IMG/VR virus record: IMGVR_UViG_3300023231_000004
Location: 1 to 64,000 of that record
Source: a virus
Length of the DNA: 64,000 nucleotides
Reading direction: 5' to 3' (one strand)
Made by a program: the position numbers and the translations under genes. This document shows, one piece after another, positions 42,434 to 49,805 of this stretch. The notes under the pieces were generated by a model, which ran no database searches, was not told the DNA's origin, and was given only the letters and a program-made list of their open reading frames with translations. Positions within the stretch are counted from its first letter, which is position 1. Every line of letters begins with the position of its first letter.

Positions 42434-43138
42434 ATGAAGTTGTTAACCAAAGGCGAATCCAATGCCAAAATCGCAAAGTCAAATCGCAAGGGGGGTGTTG
42501 AGACCCTTATCCTTCACTTAGCCCCTGCTAGCGTTTCGGGTCACAATGTTTGTGCGTCGGCGTCTGCCGGTTGTATCGCAGCTTGCCTTAACACTGCGGG
42601 CCGTGGTCGCATGAATAGCACGCAAGCTGCCCGAATTCGTCGCACCAAAATGTGGTTTGCGGACCGTAAGGCTTTCAAGTCTCAAATTGAGACTGAGTTG
42701 ACCGCGTTTGCCAAACGGTGTGATAAGCTTGGCAAAATGAGCGCTGTCCGCATGAACGGCACTTCGGATCTGATATGGGAAAAACGATGGCCCGAATTGT
42801 TCACAAAATTTGACAGTTTCAAGTTTTACGACTATACCAAACACGTCAAACGTTGTTTGTCGTCGTGGTCGCTTCCCGAAAATTATCACTTGACATTCTC
42901 GCGAAGTGAAACCAATCAAGCGGATTGCTTGCGTGTTCTCGAAGGTGGGCGGCATAATGTCGCGGCAGTTTTCGACGGCAAGGAATTCCCTACCTCTTGG
43001 GAGGGGTTTCCAACCTACTCCGCAGATGACGACGATCTGAGATTCTTAGACCCCCCAGGTGGTCATGTCGGTGCCCTTTCTGCGAAGGGTTTCGGCAAAA
43101 AAGATGAAACGGGTTTCGTTCTCCCCGTACTGGCCTAG
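42434..43138 (+). CDS. gp88-like phage protein
   Basis: 234 residues. Resembles the family of mycobacteriophage gp88-type proteins: starts KLLTKGESNAKIAKSN, then LILHLAPASVSG and a Cys-rich VCASASAGCIAACL stretch around residues 38-55, followed by an Arg-rich helix. The function of the family is unknown. GC-richer codons than the late block. Own promoter and shared leader. Confidence 0.65.
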   Translation: MKLLTKGESNAKIAKSNRKGGVETLILHLAPASVSGHNVCASASAGCIAACLNTAGRGRMNSTQAARIRRTKMWFADRKAFKSQIETELTAFAKRCDKLGKMSAVRMNGTSDLIWEKRWPELFTKFDSFKFYDYTKHVKRCLSSWSLPENYHLTFSRSETNQADCLRVLEGGRHNVAAVFDGKEFPTSWEGFPTYSADDDDLRFLDPPGGHVGALSAKGFGKKDETGFVLPVLA

Positions 43139-43243
43139 GCCCTACCTCTATAAGGGTAGTGCCTTGGGGGGTCGTTCCGCTTTCGGGTGGTTCGGCTCTT
43201 TTTTCGTTTGCTAAAATAATTCGTGAAACTAACCTTGACCCCC

Positions 43244-43271
43244 TTGACATAATGAGCGAATCGAGTATAAT
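43244..43271 (+). promoter_or_regulatory. Early-type promoter
   Basis: TTGACA, 16 bases, TATAAT, then TGGGGCAT; +1 expected at 43278. Upstream of the gene at 43311. Confidence 0.85.
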
Positions 43272-43310
43272 TGGGGCATACTAACGAAGACCACTAAGGA
43301 ACGCGAGACT

Positions 43311-43550
43311 ATGCAAACCACAGAAGAATTCTTGGCATCCGTAGGCGACACCACCAATGAGTCAATCAACACGACGTTTAACGGCGTAGACGTGATGGAC
43401 AAAGAAGGACTGAGGATCGGGCTTGACGAAGCTTGTCCCGATGGTTATGACCCTGATCGTGACCGATACAACAAAAACCAAGCATCCGGCTTGCACCCCC
43501 ACTATGGGGGATTTGACAACCCCGAAGATATTGACGACGAAGATTATTAG
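43311..43550 (+). CDS. Small acidic hypothetical protein
   Basis: 79 residues, Asp/Glu-rich with the end PEDIDDEDY. Shared ACCACTAAGGAACG leader. Unknown function. Confidence 0.6.
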   Translation: MQTTEEFLASVGDTTNESINTTFNGVDVMDKEGLRIGLDEACPDGYDPDRDRYNKNQASGLHPHYGGFDNPEDIDDEDY

Positions 43551-43553
43551 GTC

Positions 43554-43582
43554 TTGACCATCGCCGATGTTTTCTCTACAAT
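43554..43582 (+). promoter_or_regulatory. Early-type promoter
   Basis: TTGACC, 17 bases, TACAAT. Only 9 bases separate the -10 from the next ATG, giving a very short leader. Confidence 0.55.
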
Positions 43583-43591
43583 GAGGAAAAG

Positions 43592-43747
43592 ATGACACAA
43601 ACCCCACTTTTAAAAATGGGCAGCTCCATTAAGATCGACGGCAACCTAGTTGCTGTCGTTTCCATCCATAGCGACTACGTTATCGCAGTGGATAAAAAGA
43701 AAGCCTCAAAGGTTTTTAGTTTTGAAAAAGTTGAGGCTTCTTTATAG
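43592..43747 (+). CDS. Small hypothetical protein
   Basis: 51 residues with GAGG before the ATG. Beta-like core (IKIDGNLVAVVSIHSDYVIA) suggests a small barrel. The 3' end of the frame contains inverted repeats GCCTCAA/TTGAGGC that may act as a terminator or RNA hairpin. Unknown function. Confidence 0.5.
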   Translation: MTQTPLLKMGSSIKIDGNLVAVVSIHSDYVIAVDKKKASKVFSFEKVEASL

Positions 43748-43754
43748 AACCTCC

Positions 43755-43783
43755 TTGACGCGTAGGCGAAACGGGCTTACAAT
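43755..43783 (+). promoter_or_regulatory. Early-type promoter
   Basis: TTGACG, 17 bases, TACAAT. Leads to the tiny genes at 43830-43909. Confidence 0.55.
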
Positions 43784-43843
43784 GACGATCTGGCACTACC
43801 CCTATACTCTTACCCCTAAGGAAAAACCAATGAGTAAAAGTTA

Positions 43844-43909
43844 ATGGCGTTAATCGTGATCGTGGTTGTTATCTATTTTGCCGTCGATGGTTTAGATAAC
43901 GGCTTCTGA
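43844..43909 (+). CDS. 21-residue membrane peptide
   Basis: Starts with TAATG overlap after a four-codon frame (43830-43844) that has AAGGAA ahead. Sequence is Ile/Val-rich (LIVIVVVIYFAV) then acidic. Small membrane peptide; it could be chance, but promoter, ribosome site and terminator (43919) surround it. Confidence 0.35.
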   Translation: MALIVIVVVIYFAVDGLDNGF

Positions 43910-43918
43910 CAATTTTAT

Positions 43919-43948
43919 GGGTTTGCCGCTTGCGGTGAGCCCTTTTTT
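43919..43948 (+). terminator. Rho-independent terminator
   Basis: Arms GGGTTTGCCGC and GCGGTGAGCCC pair along their length with three G-T pairs, followed by TTTTTT. Confidence 0.7.
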
Positions 43949-44002
43949 GGTACAATGGTAATATGCTGAGGGAGGACGTTTCAGCCAAAGCTACCCCGTA
44001 AA

Positions 44003-44031
44003 ATTATACCATAGTTGTGGGGCGGCGTCAA
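44003..44031 (-). promoter_or_regulatory. Leftward consensus promoter
   Basis: On the minus strand TTGACG, 17 bases, TATAAT. Same surroundings (CCCCGTAAAATTATACCATA) as the element at 41405. No leftward gene follows. Confidence 0.55.
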
Positions 44032-44097
44032 GGGGGAAAACGGGAATTCTGATAAATAGTTTAAGGAAATGTTTCTGGATCTTTTAGGCGATAGCTC

Positions 44098-44125
44098 TTG
44101 ACAATAAGCAATCCCGTGCTATAAT
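44098..44125 (+). promoter_or_regulatory. Early-type promoter
   Basis: TTGACA, 16 bases, TATAAT, then TGGGGCATG. +1 expected at 44132, which starts a nine-codon frame ending in TAA at 44161. A second promoter follows. Confidence 0.8.
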
Positions 44126-44194
44126 TGGGGCATGAAGAGGGAAGGACGCAAGAGGGTTTAAGAAAAACTTTCTAACTCTTTTAGCAAACTGCCC

Positions 44195-44222
44195 TTGACA
44201 ACTGTCCGTCATCCGCTATACT
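44195..44222 (+). promoter_or_regulatory. Early-type promoter for the DUF932 gene
   Basis: TTGACA, 16 bases, TATACT; +1 expected at 44229. Tandem with the promoter at 44098. Confidence 0.8.
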
Positions 44223-44261
44223 GATGACATACTAATCGCCACCACCTTAGGAATCAACACT

Positions 44262-45152
44262 ATGTCGACCCAAACCAACACTAGCATTCTCGAAACCGTC
44301 GCCGCTGAATTCAATTTTGAGGTGAATCGCTTCCCACTGTCTTTTGACGGCAAGCAAGTGAAGGGGTTCTACGCCCTGCTTCGCGACGACACGCAGGAAC
44401 CCGTTCACGACAAGTCTGTCAGTGCGGACTATCAACCGCATACAACGGATGACGTTTTGGCCCTGGTCGAATCGGCCCAAGACGTGTTCGGGGAATGTTC
44501 GCCCCGTTGTCACTTTCGCAAGGGTCACTATGTTGACCTTGCACCGACCAAAGATGAGCGAATCGCGATCTACGGGACCAAAGACAATATCTTCCCCCGT
44601 TTACAAATTTCGGCGGGATACAACGGAACTTCGTTCCACTTCTCCCTCGGATGGTTTCGCGACCTTTGCCGCAATATGTCGATGCTGCGAAGTGTACGGG
44701 GAACGTCGGTCAGTTTCCGCCACAACGGAAATTTGCGGGACAACTTGGAACAACTGAAATCGCAGTTGACCGGATTGCGGGAAGGGTGGGAAACCTTAGG
44801 CGAAACCGTCCAACGGATGGAATCGTCGAGAACGTCCCTAGCTTCGTTCCTAACGTCCATCTACGGGGAACCGACTGAGTTGACTGGTTCGGCATTGACA
44901 CGTCACACGAACCGTACTGAGACGATCATGAGGCGTGTTCTTGACGAGCAAGCCCGATCAGGACGCCCCGCGTTCAATATGGGAAGCGAAGACGTTTCGG
45001 TTTGGGAAGCGTACAACGCCGTCCAGGGGTTCACGCAGCACAAAAGGTCGGTGCGGGGGGCGGCAACGACGACGTTTGACCGCGAATTGAAAGCGGTTGA
45101 ATCGCCAGAAGTTAAGGCGGCTGAGCGTTTGGCCCTGACTCTGTCGGCCTAG
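44262..45152 (+). CDS. DUF932-like protein
   Basis: 296 residues. Family features: N-terminal VSADYQPHTTDDVLALVESA (the start of the DUF932 core), a central FHFSLGWFRDLCRNM and a long helix. DUF932 proteins are found on phages and plasmids with unknown function. GC-rich codons. Two promoters upstream and a strong terminator downstream show a single-gene unit. Confidence 0.75.
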   Translation: MSTQTNTSILETVAAEFNFEVNRFPLSFDGKQVKGFYALLRDDTQEPVHDKSVSADYQPHTTDDVLALVESAQDVFGECSPRCHFRKGHYVDLAPTKDERIAIYGTKDNIFPRLQISAGYNGTSFHFSLGWFRDLCRNMSMLRSVRGTSVSFRHNGNLRDNLEQLKSQLTGLREGWETLGETVQRMESSRTSLASFLTSIYGEPTELTGSALTRHTNRTETIMRRVLDEQARSGRPAFNMGSEDVSVWEAYNAVQGFTQHKRSVRGAATTTFDRELKAVESPEVKAAERLALTLSA

Positions 45153-45189
45153 GTGTCAAGGGGGAAACCCCGAATTTCCTCAAAATTTC

Positions 45190-45219
45190 CCGTGTCGCGA
45201 AAGCGATGCGGTTTTTTTT
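45190..45219 (+). terminator. Strong rho-independent terminator
   Basis: Nine pairs CCGTGTCGC/GCGATGCGG with a GAAA loop and eight T's, 38 bases after the DUF932 gene. Confidence 0.9.
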
Positions 45220-45225
45220 GGCCTG

Positions 45226-45304
45226 AGCTTTCTGATGGGGGGTTTGATACCCACCCTCCCCTCTGATGGGGTGCCGCCTCCCCCCGGTGGCGCGCCCCAT
45301 CCAT
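45226..45304 (+). repeat. G/C-rich hairpin repeat related to 39.2-39.5 kb
   Basis: Contains CTGATGGGGGG and CTCTGATGGGGTG with C-rich partners, the same words as in the modules at 39186-39480. Strong hairpins on either strand; no gene. Confidence 0.5.
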
Positions 45305-45468
45305 CCAGATTCGGATACCCTGGTAGCTAGCGGTTTTTGAGTTATTTGTTGCAGCTAATAGTTCCAGATGCGGATACCCTGGTAGCTAGCGAGATTTGCG
45401 ATATTTTTACAGCGTGTCGTTTATTGTTATGGCCATGATTAACTGCTGGGGGGTTGCCTATTTATTGG

Positions 45469-45500
45469 GCACTGACTGCCTATTTATTAAGCATCTTTTA
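45469..45500 (+). repeat. Short direct repeats TGCCTATTTATT
   Basis: Two tandem copies of TGCCTATTTATT followed by GGGCA or AAGCA. Related copies occur at about 47867-47933 before another promoter. Confidence 0.5.
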
Positions 45501-45515
45501 TTTTCGTTTTGCCTC

Positions 45516-45543
45516 TTGACAAATCAGGCGATGCTGGTATAAT
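45516..45543 (+). promoter_or_regulatory. Early-type promoter
   Basis: TTGACA, 16 bases, TATAAT. Surrounded by repeats and operator-like palindromes; drives the gene at 45646. Confidence 0.8.
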
Positions 45544-45612
45544 GATGTCTCACCCGATCACTCCAGATGCCGATACCGTGGTAGTCAGCGAGAATTGGCA
45601 TATTGTCTAATC

Positions 45613-45627
45613 GTCTCAAAATGAGAC
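45613..45627 (+). promoter_or_regulatory. Operator-like palindrome GTCTCA-AAA-TGAGAC
   Basis: A perfect 15-base inverted repeat in the leader, 19 bases before the ATG at 45646. Confidence 0.6.
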
Positions 45628-45645
45628 ACAACACCTAGGAATACC

Positions 45646-45903
45646 ATGAAGATTCAAACAAGACGACTAGTTCGCACAATCGCAAATTCTCACGTTTCCA
45701 CCCCTGTAGAGGTTGTAGAGGGTAACTCCTGTCCTAAACTGGTTGGGGATAGTTTTCATTATCAGACCTTGGGAGGTACTCGCATTTGGCACCCCTCTGC
45801 TTACAGCAAGAAGGGCTGGTCTAACATGAGATACGTCAACTCTACCGTTAGAGTGGAGGTTGGGGCGAAATGGATGAAGAAGATGGGACTTGTCTCAAAA
45901 TGA
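45646..45903 (+). CDS. Small hypothetical protein
   Basis: 85 residues, basic. RLVRTIANSHVSTPVEVVEG at the start, Trp/Tyr-rich middle. Its stop codon is inside one of the GTCTCA palindromes. It could be a DNA-binding autoregulator; nothing in the sequence proves it. Confidence 0.55.
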   Translation: MKIQTRRLVRTIANSHVSTPVEVVEGNSCPKLVGDSFHYQTLGGTRIWHPSAYSKKGWSNMRYVNSTVRVEVGAKWMKKMGLVSK

Positions 45904-45957
45904 GACAGGCATGGGTAGAGTGTCTCATTATGAGACAAATGTTGTTCAAAATGAGAC
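45892..45957 (+). promoter_or_regulatory. Cluster of operator-like palindromes
   Basis: GTCTCA-AAA-TGAGAC (45892-45906), GTCTCA-TTA-TGAGAC (45922-45936) and a degenerate copy ending TGAGAC (45943-45957). The last touches the -35 region of the promoter-like motif at 45971. Confidence 0.65.
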
Positions 45958-45970
45958 TGGGCAGGAGTTG

Positions 45971-45979
45971 GTGTATAAT
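45971..45979 (+). promoter_or_regulatory. Late-type motif GTGTATAAT on the plus strand
   Basis: The same nonamer as the leftward late promoters, here upstream of the zinc-binding gene at 46048 and next to three palindromes. Confidence 0.45.
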
Positions 45980-46047
45980 CTTAGTGTTTAAGATAAGACT
46001 GTGGAGGTCTTGTCATTATTGTAAGGGCTTTGTAAAAAGAAAAGAAT

Positions 46048-46209
46048 ATGTGTTGTGATACAGCTTGGATAGACGAAGGGGCCGTCGTGGGCGAGTGTGA
46101 GGATTGTGGGGCTCCAGTGGATGAGGACGGCGATGGAATTGGTGGCTGTCTGTATTCGCCCACCTGTGATACGTGTGGTGCCCACGATGGGTGCGATGAG
46201 TCGTGTTGA
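46048..46209 (+). CDS. Small Cys-rich zinc-ribbon-like protein
   Basis: 53 residues with CEDCG, CDTCG and other Cys pairs (ten cysteines in all) and acidic spacers (DEDGDG). Typical of small phage proteins that bind zinc. Function unknown. Start chosen at 46048; ribosome site is weak (AAAAGAA). Confidence 0.5.
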   Translation: MCCDTAWIDEGAVVGECEDCGAPVDEDGDGIGGCLYSPTCDTCGAHDGCDESC

Positions 46210-46548
46210 TGCTCAGCCTATGTCAGAAAGGTGACTTTTATAGCAAAAACCCCGTAAATTGCAGGGTCAGTGAAAAGGGCCGATTTGCCCAGACTAGTCC
46301 AAAAGGGGCCAAACAGCAACCAAAATCGCCCTAATTCTTCAATTATGAGCTTTTTAGCTCTTGAAAGGGCGAAACTTTATGGTACAATTGGGGCATGAAA
46401 CGAAGCGACAGGCGGCAAAAATGATAGTGAATCAACGTGATTTGAAGTGAGCGAGATGGCGTATCACTACGTAAAACACGGGGGTTTTTATTGTAAATGT
46501 CGGAAACAGAGGTGAAATCACAATTCGTATTCTTTCGGAGAGACGCAA
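46210..46548 (+). other. Gap with one promoter, no clear gene
   Basis: Contains the promoter at 46361-46388 and two eight- to nine-codon frames (from 46395 and about 46420) that look like chance or leader peptides. A start for the next gene follows at 46549. Confidence 0.5.
46361..46388 (+). promoter_or_regulatory. Early-type promoter
   Basis: TTGAAA, 16 bases, TACAAT, then TGGGGCATG; +1 expected at 46395. Upstream of the gene at 46549. Confidence 0.65.
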
Positions 46549-46842
46549 ATGTTCAGTGTTGTAGACAGTAATGATAATGGTTATACTATGGTTTAGGTTA
46601 TTGGTCTTGAGAACTTTGAGCCCTTTTATACTGAACTGAAAGAGCTATTGTCTAAGCGTCGTGTTCGCATGATTGCCGAAGACATTGGAATGACGCTAGA
46701 AGATGGCGAATCTAGTCACAAGGCAAAAATTCAGTTTACTCAGTATGGTGGCTCTGGTGCTTATGACACGGAGAATATCACGTTTATTGCCGAAGCCGTT
46801 GGCATGTGGCCTGACAACGCGGAGTTTAATAACGATGATTGA
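46549..46842 (+). pseudogene. Hypothetical protein with in-frame TAG
   Basis: From the ATG at 46549 (GGAG 8 bases ahead) the frame reads 15 codons, a TAG (46594-46596), then 81 codons to the TGA at 46840. Both parts look like one protein: acidic start, then GLENFEPFYTELKELLSKRR. The 64-residue tail alone could start at a TTG at 46648 but lacks a good site. A tryptophan codon changed to TAG is a simple explanation. Function unknown. Confidence 0.55.
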
Positions 46843-47044
46843 TGACGACTACATTCGCATTAGTGCATTCAGGGTTTCTGTCTTCCTAGAGGCCCTTGAG
46901 AAAGCCGAAAACAGGAAAGACTTTGATCAGAAAGTTGTTAAACTTGAAGAGGTATTACAAGTTCATTATGGTGCTATTGATTCGTACCTGGAACGCAATA
47001 AGACCGGCTTCACGAAGGAAACTCAAGACACTCAGAGTGCTTAA
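46835..47044 (+). CDS. Small hypothetical protein
   Basis: 69 residues from the ATG at 46835, overlapping the previous stop by a few bases. Helical, acidic and Lys-rich (RVSVFLEALEKAENRKDFDQ). Unknown function. Confidence 0.55.
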   Translation: MIDDDYIRISAFRVSVFLEALEKAENRKDFDQKVVKLEEVLQVHYGAIDSYLERNKTGFTKETQDTQSA

Positions 47045-47258
47045 TTTTTAGGCGTTTTCCTACCCCATGCACAGAAAATGTGCGAATAAAAAAGAAAGTT
47101 GCACAAAAAATGACAGATTGGTTTGGTTCTCTTTGATCTGGCCTCCCTTGTGGGTTGTTTATTTGGTGGTTTGGCTGTATTCTTTTATGGGCGATTTTGG
47201 ATCTTATCTGAGAAGCCCGGTTCAAGGAGAAATTTTTAAATAATCCGATCTGAGAGGG

Positions 47259-47286
47259 TTGACAGAACCGCAATTCGTGGTACAAT
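47259..47286 (+). promoter_or_regulatory. Early-type promoter
   Basis: TTGACA, 16 bases, TACAAT; +1 expected at 47293. Upstream of the gene at 47319. Confidence 0.8.
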
Positions 47287-47318
47287 CTGGGCATACAAGA
47301 CAACACTTGGAGAAAACA

Positions 47319-47612
47319 ATGTCGAACTCGATGCCAACTATTAATAAGATCATGATCAACGCTCAGGATATGTGGTATAAGTCTGATGACTATACAAAAC
47401 TGCCTTTATACCTAAGTGCAAACTCTAGGGACAAAGTTAGGAATGTCATTGTAATACCAGAAATCAAGCGTTGTGTTGAACGTGCAATCATCGACTTGTT
47501 AGATAATGGTTGTGTTATGAACTCAGAATTTGACGCACACTTCAAAAATGCTGCCGAGTACGCAGAAGAAGTCGTCAGATACGAACTACCAATCCTGATA
47601 ACGGAAAGCTAA
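47319..47612 (+). CDS. Small hypothetical protein
   Basis: 97 residues from the ATG at 47319 (GGAG ahead). Helical, with EIKRCVERAIIDLLDNG. Longer start at 47259 lies inside the promoter and is rejected. Unknown function. Confidence 0.6.
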   Translation: MSNSMPTINKIMINAQDMWYKSDDYTKLPLYLSANSRDKVRNVIVIPEIKRCVERAIIDLLDNGCVMNSEFDAHFKNAAEYAEEVVRYELPILITES

Positions 47613-47614
47613 AG

Positions 47615-47818
47615 ATGAACCCAGCACAAAAAGCACAAGACGCAGCACAAGACGCCCTGGTAGCTTACCACAGCCTTGAAGCTCGTCTACAGGCTGCTAA
47701 CGATCAAATCAAACTCATTCGTCAGATGGCGAACCAAGCGGCCCTCAAGGATCGCAGCAAGGCCCATTATGACGATAACGACGTTGTTATTTACTGCATG
47801 AACATAATGGAGCGTTGA
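47615..47818 (+). CDS. Small coiled-coil-like protein
   Basis: 67 residues, Ala/Gln-rich amphipathic helix (AQDAAQDALVAYHSLEARLQ). Two bases from the upstream stop. Unknown function. Confidence 0.6.
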   Translation: MNPAQKAQDAAQDALVAYHSLEARLQAANDQIKLIRQMANQAALKDRSKAHYDDNDVVIYCMNIMER

Positions 47819-48104
47819 AGAGAGTGCCTAGCCCTAAGTATAGGACATTCTTCTTTACTTAATTGCCCTACCCTGCTTATTTATTGTGCAACTAGGTGCC
47901 TACTTTTTAAGCAGTGTGCCTAGTTATTAAGCAGATGAGAGTATTTTTGAAAAATCACCACTTTTTGGTTGTCAGCCACTATTTTGGGGCTATAATAAGA
48001 TAAAACAACATAAGAATCAAGTGGATCAAGCTTAACAAGCAACGTCAAATGGAAGACGTTGTTAGTTACTTGTAGATCCTAATAGATTCAACCGAGAGAG
48101 AATC
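47819..48104 (+). other. Gap with repeats, promoter and hairpin leader
   Basis: 286 bases. Holds TGCCTA-type repeats (47867-47933) like those at 45469, the promoter at 47969-47996, and a leader hairpin AACGTC/GACGTT near 48040-48060. Confidence 0.5.
47969..47996 (+). promoter_or_regulatory. Early-type promoter
   Basis: TTGTCA, 16 bases, TATAAT; +1 expected near 48003, leaving a 100-base leader before the gene at 48105. Confidence 0.65.
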
Positions 48105-48305
48105 ATGAAAGAGTTTTTAACAGAATTTGCTGATCTTTTGCAAAAACACAAGGTTACCATTGACGCAGAGGTTTGGGGCGACGGTTCTTCGTTTGCCGGA
48201 TTTGAAGTTACCGAGTATTTAGATAATTGTAGACCTTTTACCATTAGCTTGGACTGTGCAACTATTGAATACTCAAGAGTAAAGAAAAGGGCGGAGGAAA
48301 TATGA
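48105..48305 (+). CDS. Small hypothetical protein
   Basis: 66 residues. Helix then strand pattern (EFADLLQKHKVTIDAEVWG; CRPFTISLDCATIEYS). Overlaps the next start by ATGA. Unknown function. Confidence 0.55.
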   Translation: MKEFLTEFADLLQKHKVTIDAEVWGDGSSFAGFEVTEYLDNCRPFTISLDCATIEYSRVKKRAEEI

Positions 48306-48555
48306 TTAGAGTGAGCTACAAATTCGGACATTCTCTCGAAATCAATACGACCATGAACGAAGCGAGAGGTGTTGTCTCTCAAGAGATTGTCATGGGCGGC
48401 CCTGACGCAGTCTCTACCGAAATTGATGGGGTTAGAGCCTCGTCCTTCAGGACGGCTTTTTCTGTGCATCAATGTAAGCCCGTAATACTTTGATTGGAGC
48501 ACCTCTCGTCGATAGTTACCTTGACTCATCTCGCAGACCAACATAAGATAGTGAC

Positions 48556-49788
48556 ATGAAAGCTCGTTATTCGTACCGAATATACCCAACAGACCAACAG
48601 CAACGCAAGTTGTCTCAGTTGTTCGGGTGCTGTCGTGTTGTTTGGAACGACGCACTTCGGATGATTCGCGACACGCCCAAGGGGGAGAAGTGGGTTAGTA
48701 GGAAGGAACGGGACAAGGCAGTCACAACGCTAGCAAAGAAAACAGATGAGCGGTCCTGGCTTTCTGGTGTGAGTGCCGTTGCGTTGCAGCAGTCGCTCCG
48801 TGACCTGGATGCGGGTCTATCGAAGTTCACTAAGTGGATAAAAGGTGGTCGAAAGGGCCGCCGCGTTGGATTCCCACGGTTCAAGTCAAGGCGGTCTGAT
48901 CAATCATGCCGGTTTACAGGGACAAGCTTCACTATACAAACAACCAGGAAACTGACACTGGCGAAGATTGGCGACATCAAAGTGAAGTGGTCGAGGGAAC
49001 TTCCATCAGATCCATCATCAGCAACGATAGTGAAGGATTCCTCTGGTCGATACTTCGTCAGTTTTGTCGTCGAAGTGGAGCAGATCGTCTGCCCGCCGAA
49101 GCTAGAGTCTGTCGGAATCGATCTAGGTATCAAGGTTTTCGCCTTCCTGAGCGGTGGCAGAGGTGAGCGATCTGCGCCTTCATGCAAGAAACTCACCAGT
49201 AAAGTCAAGCGACTTCAACGTAGGTTGTCCAAGCAAAGGAAAGGGTCAAGTAGGCGTAATCGCACGAAGATACGCATCGCCAAGTTGCACTCTCGCATCG
49301 CGTCGATCCGAAAAGACTTCCATCACAAATTGAGCACCGAGCTAATACGCGATAACCAAACGTGTAGCTTGGAGAATCTGAACGTGTCTGGAATGATGAA
49401 GAACCGATGCCTTTCACGAGCAATTGGCGAGCAGGGATGGTATCAGTTTCGCGTGATGCTGGAATCAAAGGGAAAGATGTACGCGGATAGAGAAGTCGTC
49501 ATCATCAATCGCTTCGAGCCGACATCACAAGTCTGCTCAAAGTGCGGATACAGATGGGGTAAACTCGACCTAAGCATCAGGACAGTGAAGTGCATCAGTT
49601 GCGGGCACGTCCATGATCGAGATGAGAACGCTGCTGAGAATATCGACCAAGTCGGGGCGGGATACGCCCACGACTCAAAATGGACGTGGAGTGGATGTAA
49701 GACACCCTTGGGTGCGACCTGCGATGAAACGTCAAGCCATCCGTACAGCGATGAGAGTCGCCTAGTCGGAGAATCCTCGTGCCTTTAG
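48556..49788 (+). CDS. tnpB: TnpB RNA-guided nuclease
   Basis: 410 residues. Typical OrfB/TnpB: start KARYSYRIYPTDQQ, then RuvC motifs GIDLGIK (Asp189), SLENLNV (Glu273), and a zinc finger CSKCGYRWG ... CISCGHVHDRDENAA with Asp356. All catalytic residues are in place, so it is probably active. TnpB cuts DNA using an omega RNA made from the element right end and aids element retention. A promoter (TTGACT at 48521, TAAGAT at 48544) has its expected +1 at the ATG. Confidence 0.93.
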   Translation: MKARYSYRIYPTDQQQRKLSQLFGCCRVVWNDALRMIRDTPKGEKWVSRKERDKAVTTLAKKTDERSWLSGVSAVALQQSLRDLDAGLSKFTKWIKGGRKGRRVGFPRFKSRRSDQSCRFTGTSFTIQTTRKLTLAKIGDIKVKWSRELPSDPSSATIVKDSSGRYFVSFVVEVEQIVCPPKLESVGIDLGIKVFAFLSGGRGERSAPSCKKLTSKVKRLQRRLSKQRKGSSRRNRTKIRIAKLHSRIASIRKDFHHKLSTELIRDNQTCSLENLNVSGMMKNRCLSRAIGEQGWYQFRVMLESKGKMYADREVVIINRFEPTSQVCSKCGYRWGKLDLSIRTVKCISCGHVHDRDENAAENIDQVGAGYAHDSKWTWSGCKTPLGATCDETSSHPYSDESRLVGESSCL

Positions 49789-49805
49789 GCCGGGGAGTAT
49801 GTCAA
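49690..49805 (+). ncRNA. Candidate omega RNA for TnpB
   Basis: In related elements the guide RNA overlaps the 3' end of tnpB and stops at the element end, its guide being the flanking DNA. The hairpin at about 49772-49794 and final AGTATGTCAA match that layout. The guide would start at CCTTCATTTAAGCGACAA. The 5' end is a guess. Confidence 0.4.

Larger units (their letters stand above)
45305..45590 (+). repeat. Three copies of a 28-base repeat
   Basis: Copies at 45305-45332, 45364-45391 and 45563-45590 share CCAGATnCsGATACCnTGGTAG then TAGCG or CAGCG. The first two are 59 bases apart. Each has a TACC-NN-GGTA dyad. The third lies just downstream of the promoter at 45516, so protein-binding sites are likely. 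Confidence 0.75.
48427..49805 (+). mobile_element. IS200/IS605-type element with TnpB only
   Basis: About 1,379 bases. The left end holds a hairpin CGTCC-TTCA-GGACG; the right end holds CCTCGTGCC-TTTA-GGCCGGGG followed by AGTATGTCAA, typical of this family. TTGA(T) precedes the left end, like the target motif of ISDra2-type elements. No TnpA gene is present. End positions are inferred from the restored reading frame and could be off by a few bases. Confidence 0.7.

Noticed and set aside
44132-44161. Nine-codon frame after the promoter at 44098 as a gene
   Set aside because: Too short and Lys/Arg-only; it is likely a by-product of the cATG at the +1 site.
48062-48655. 197-residue minus-strand open frame over the element left end
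   Set aside because: It crosses the insertion junction and two plus genes and lacks a start site, so it is a shadow.
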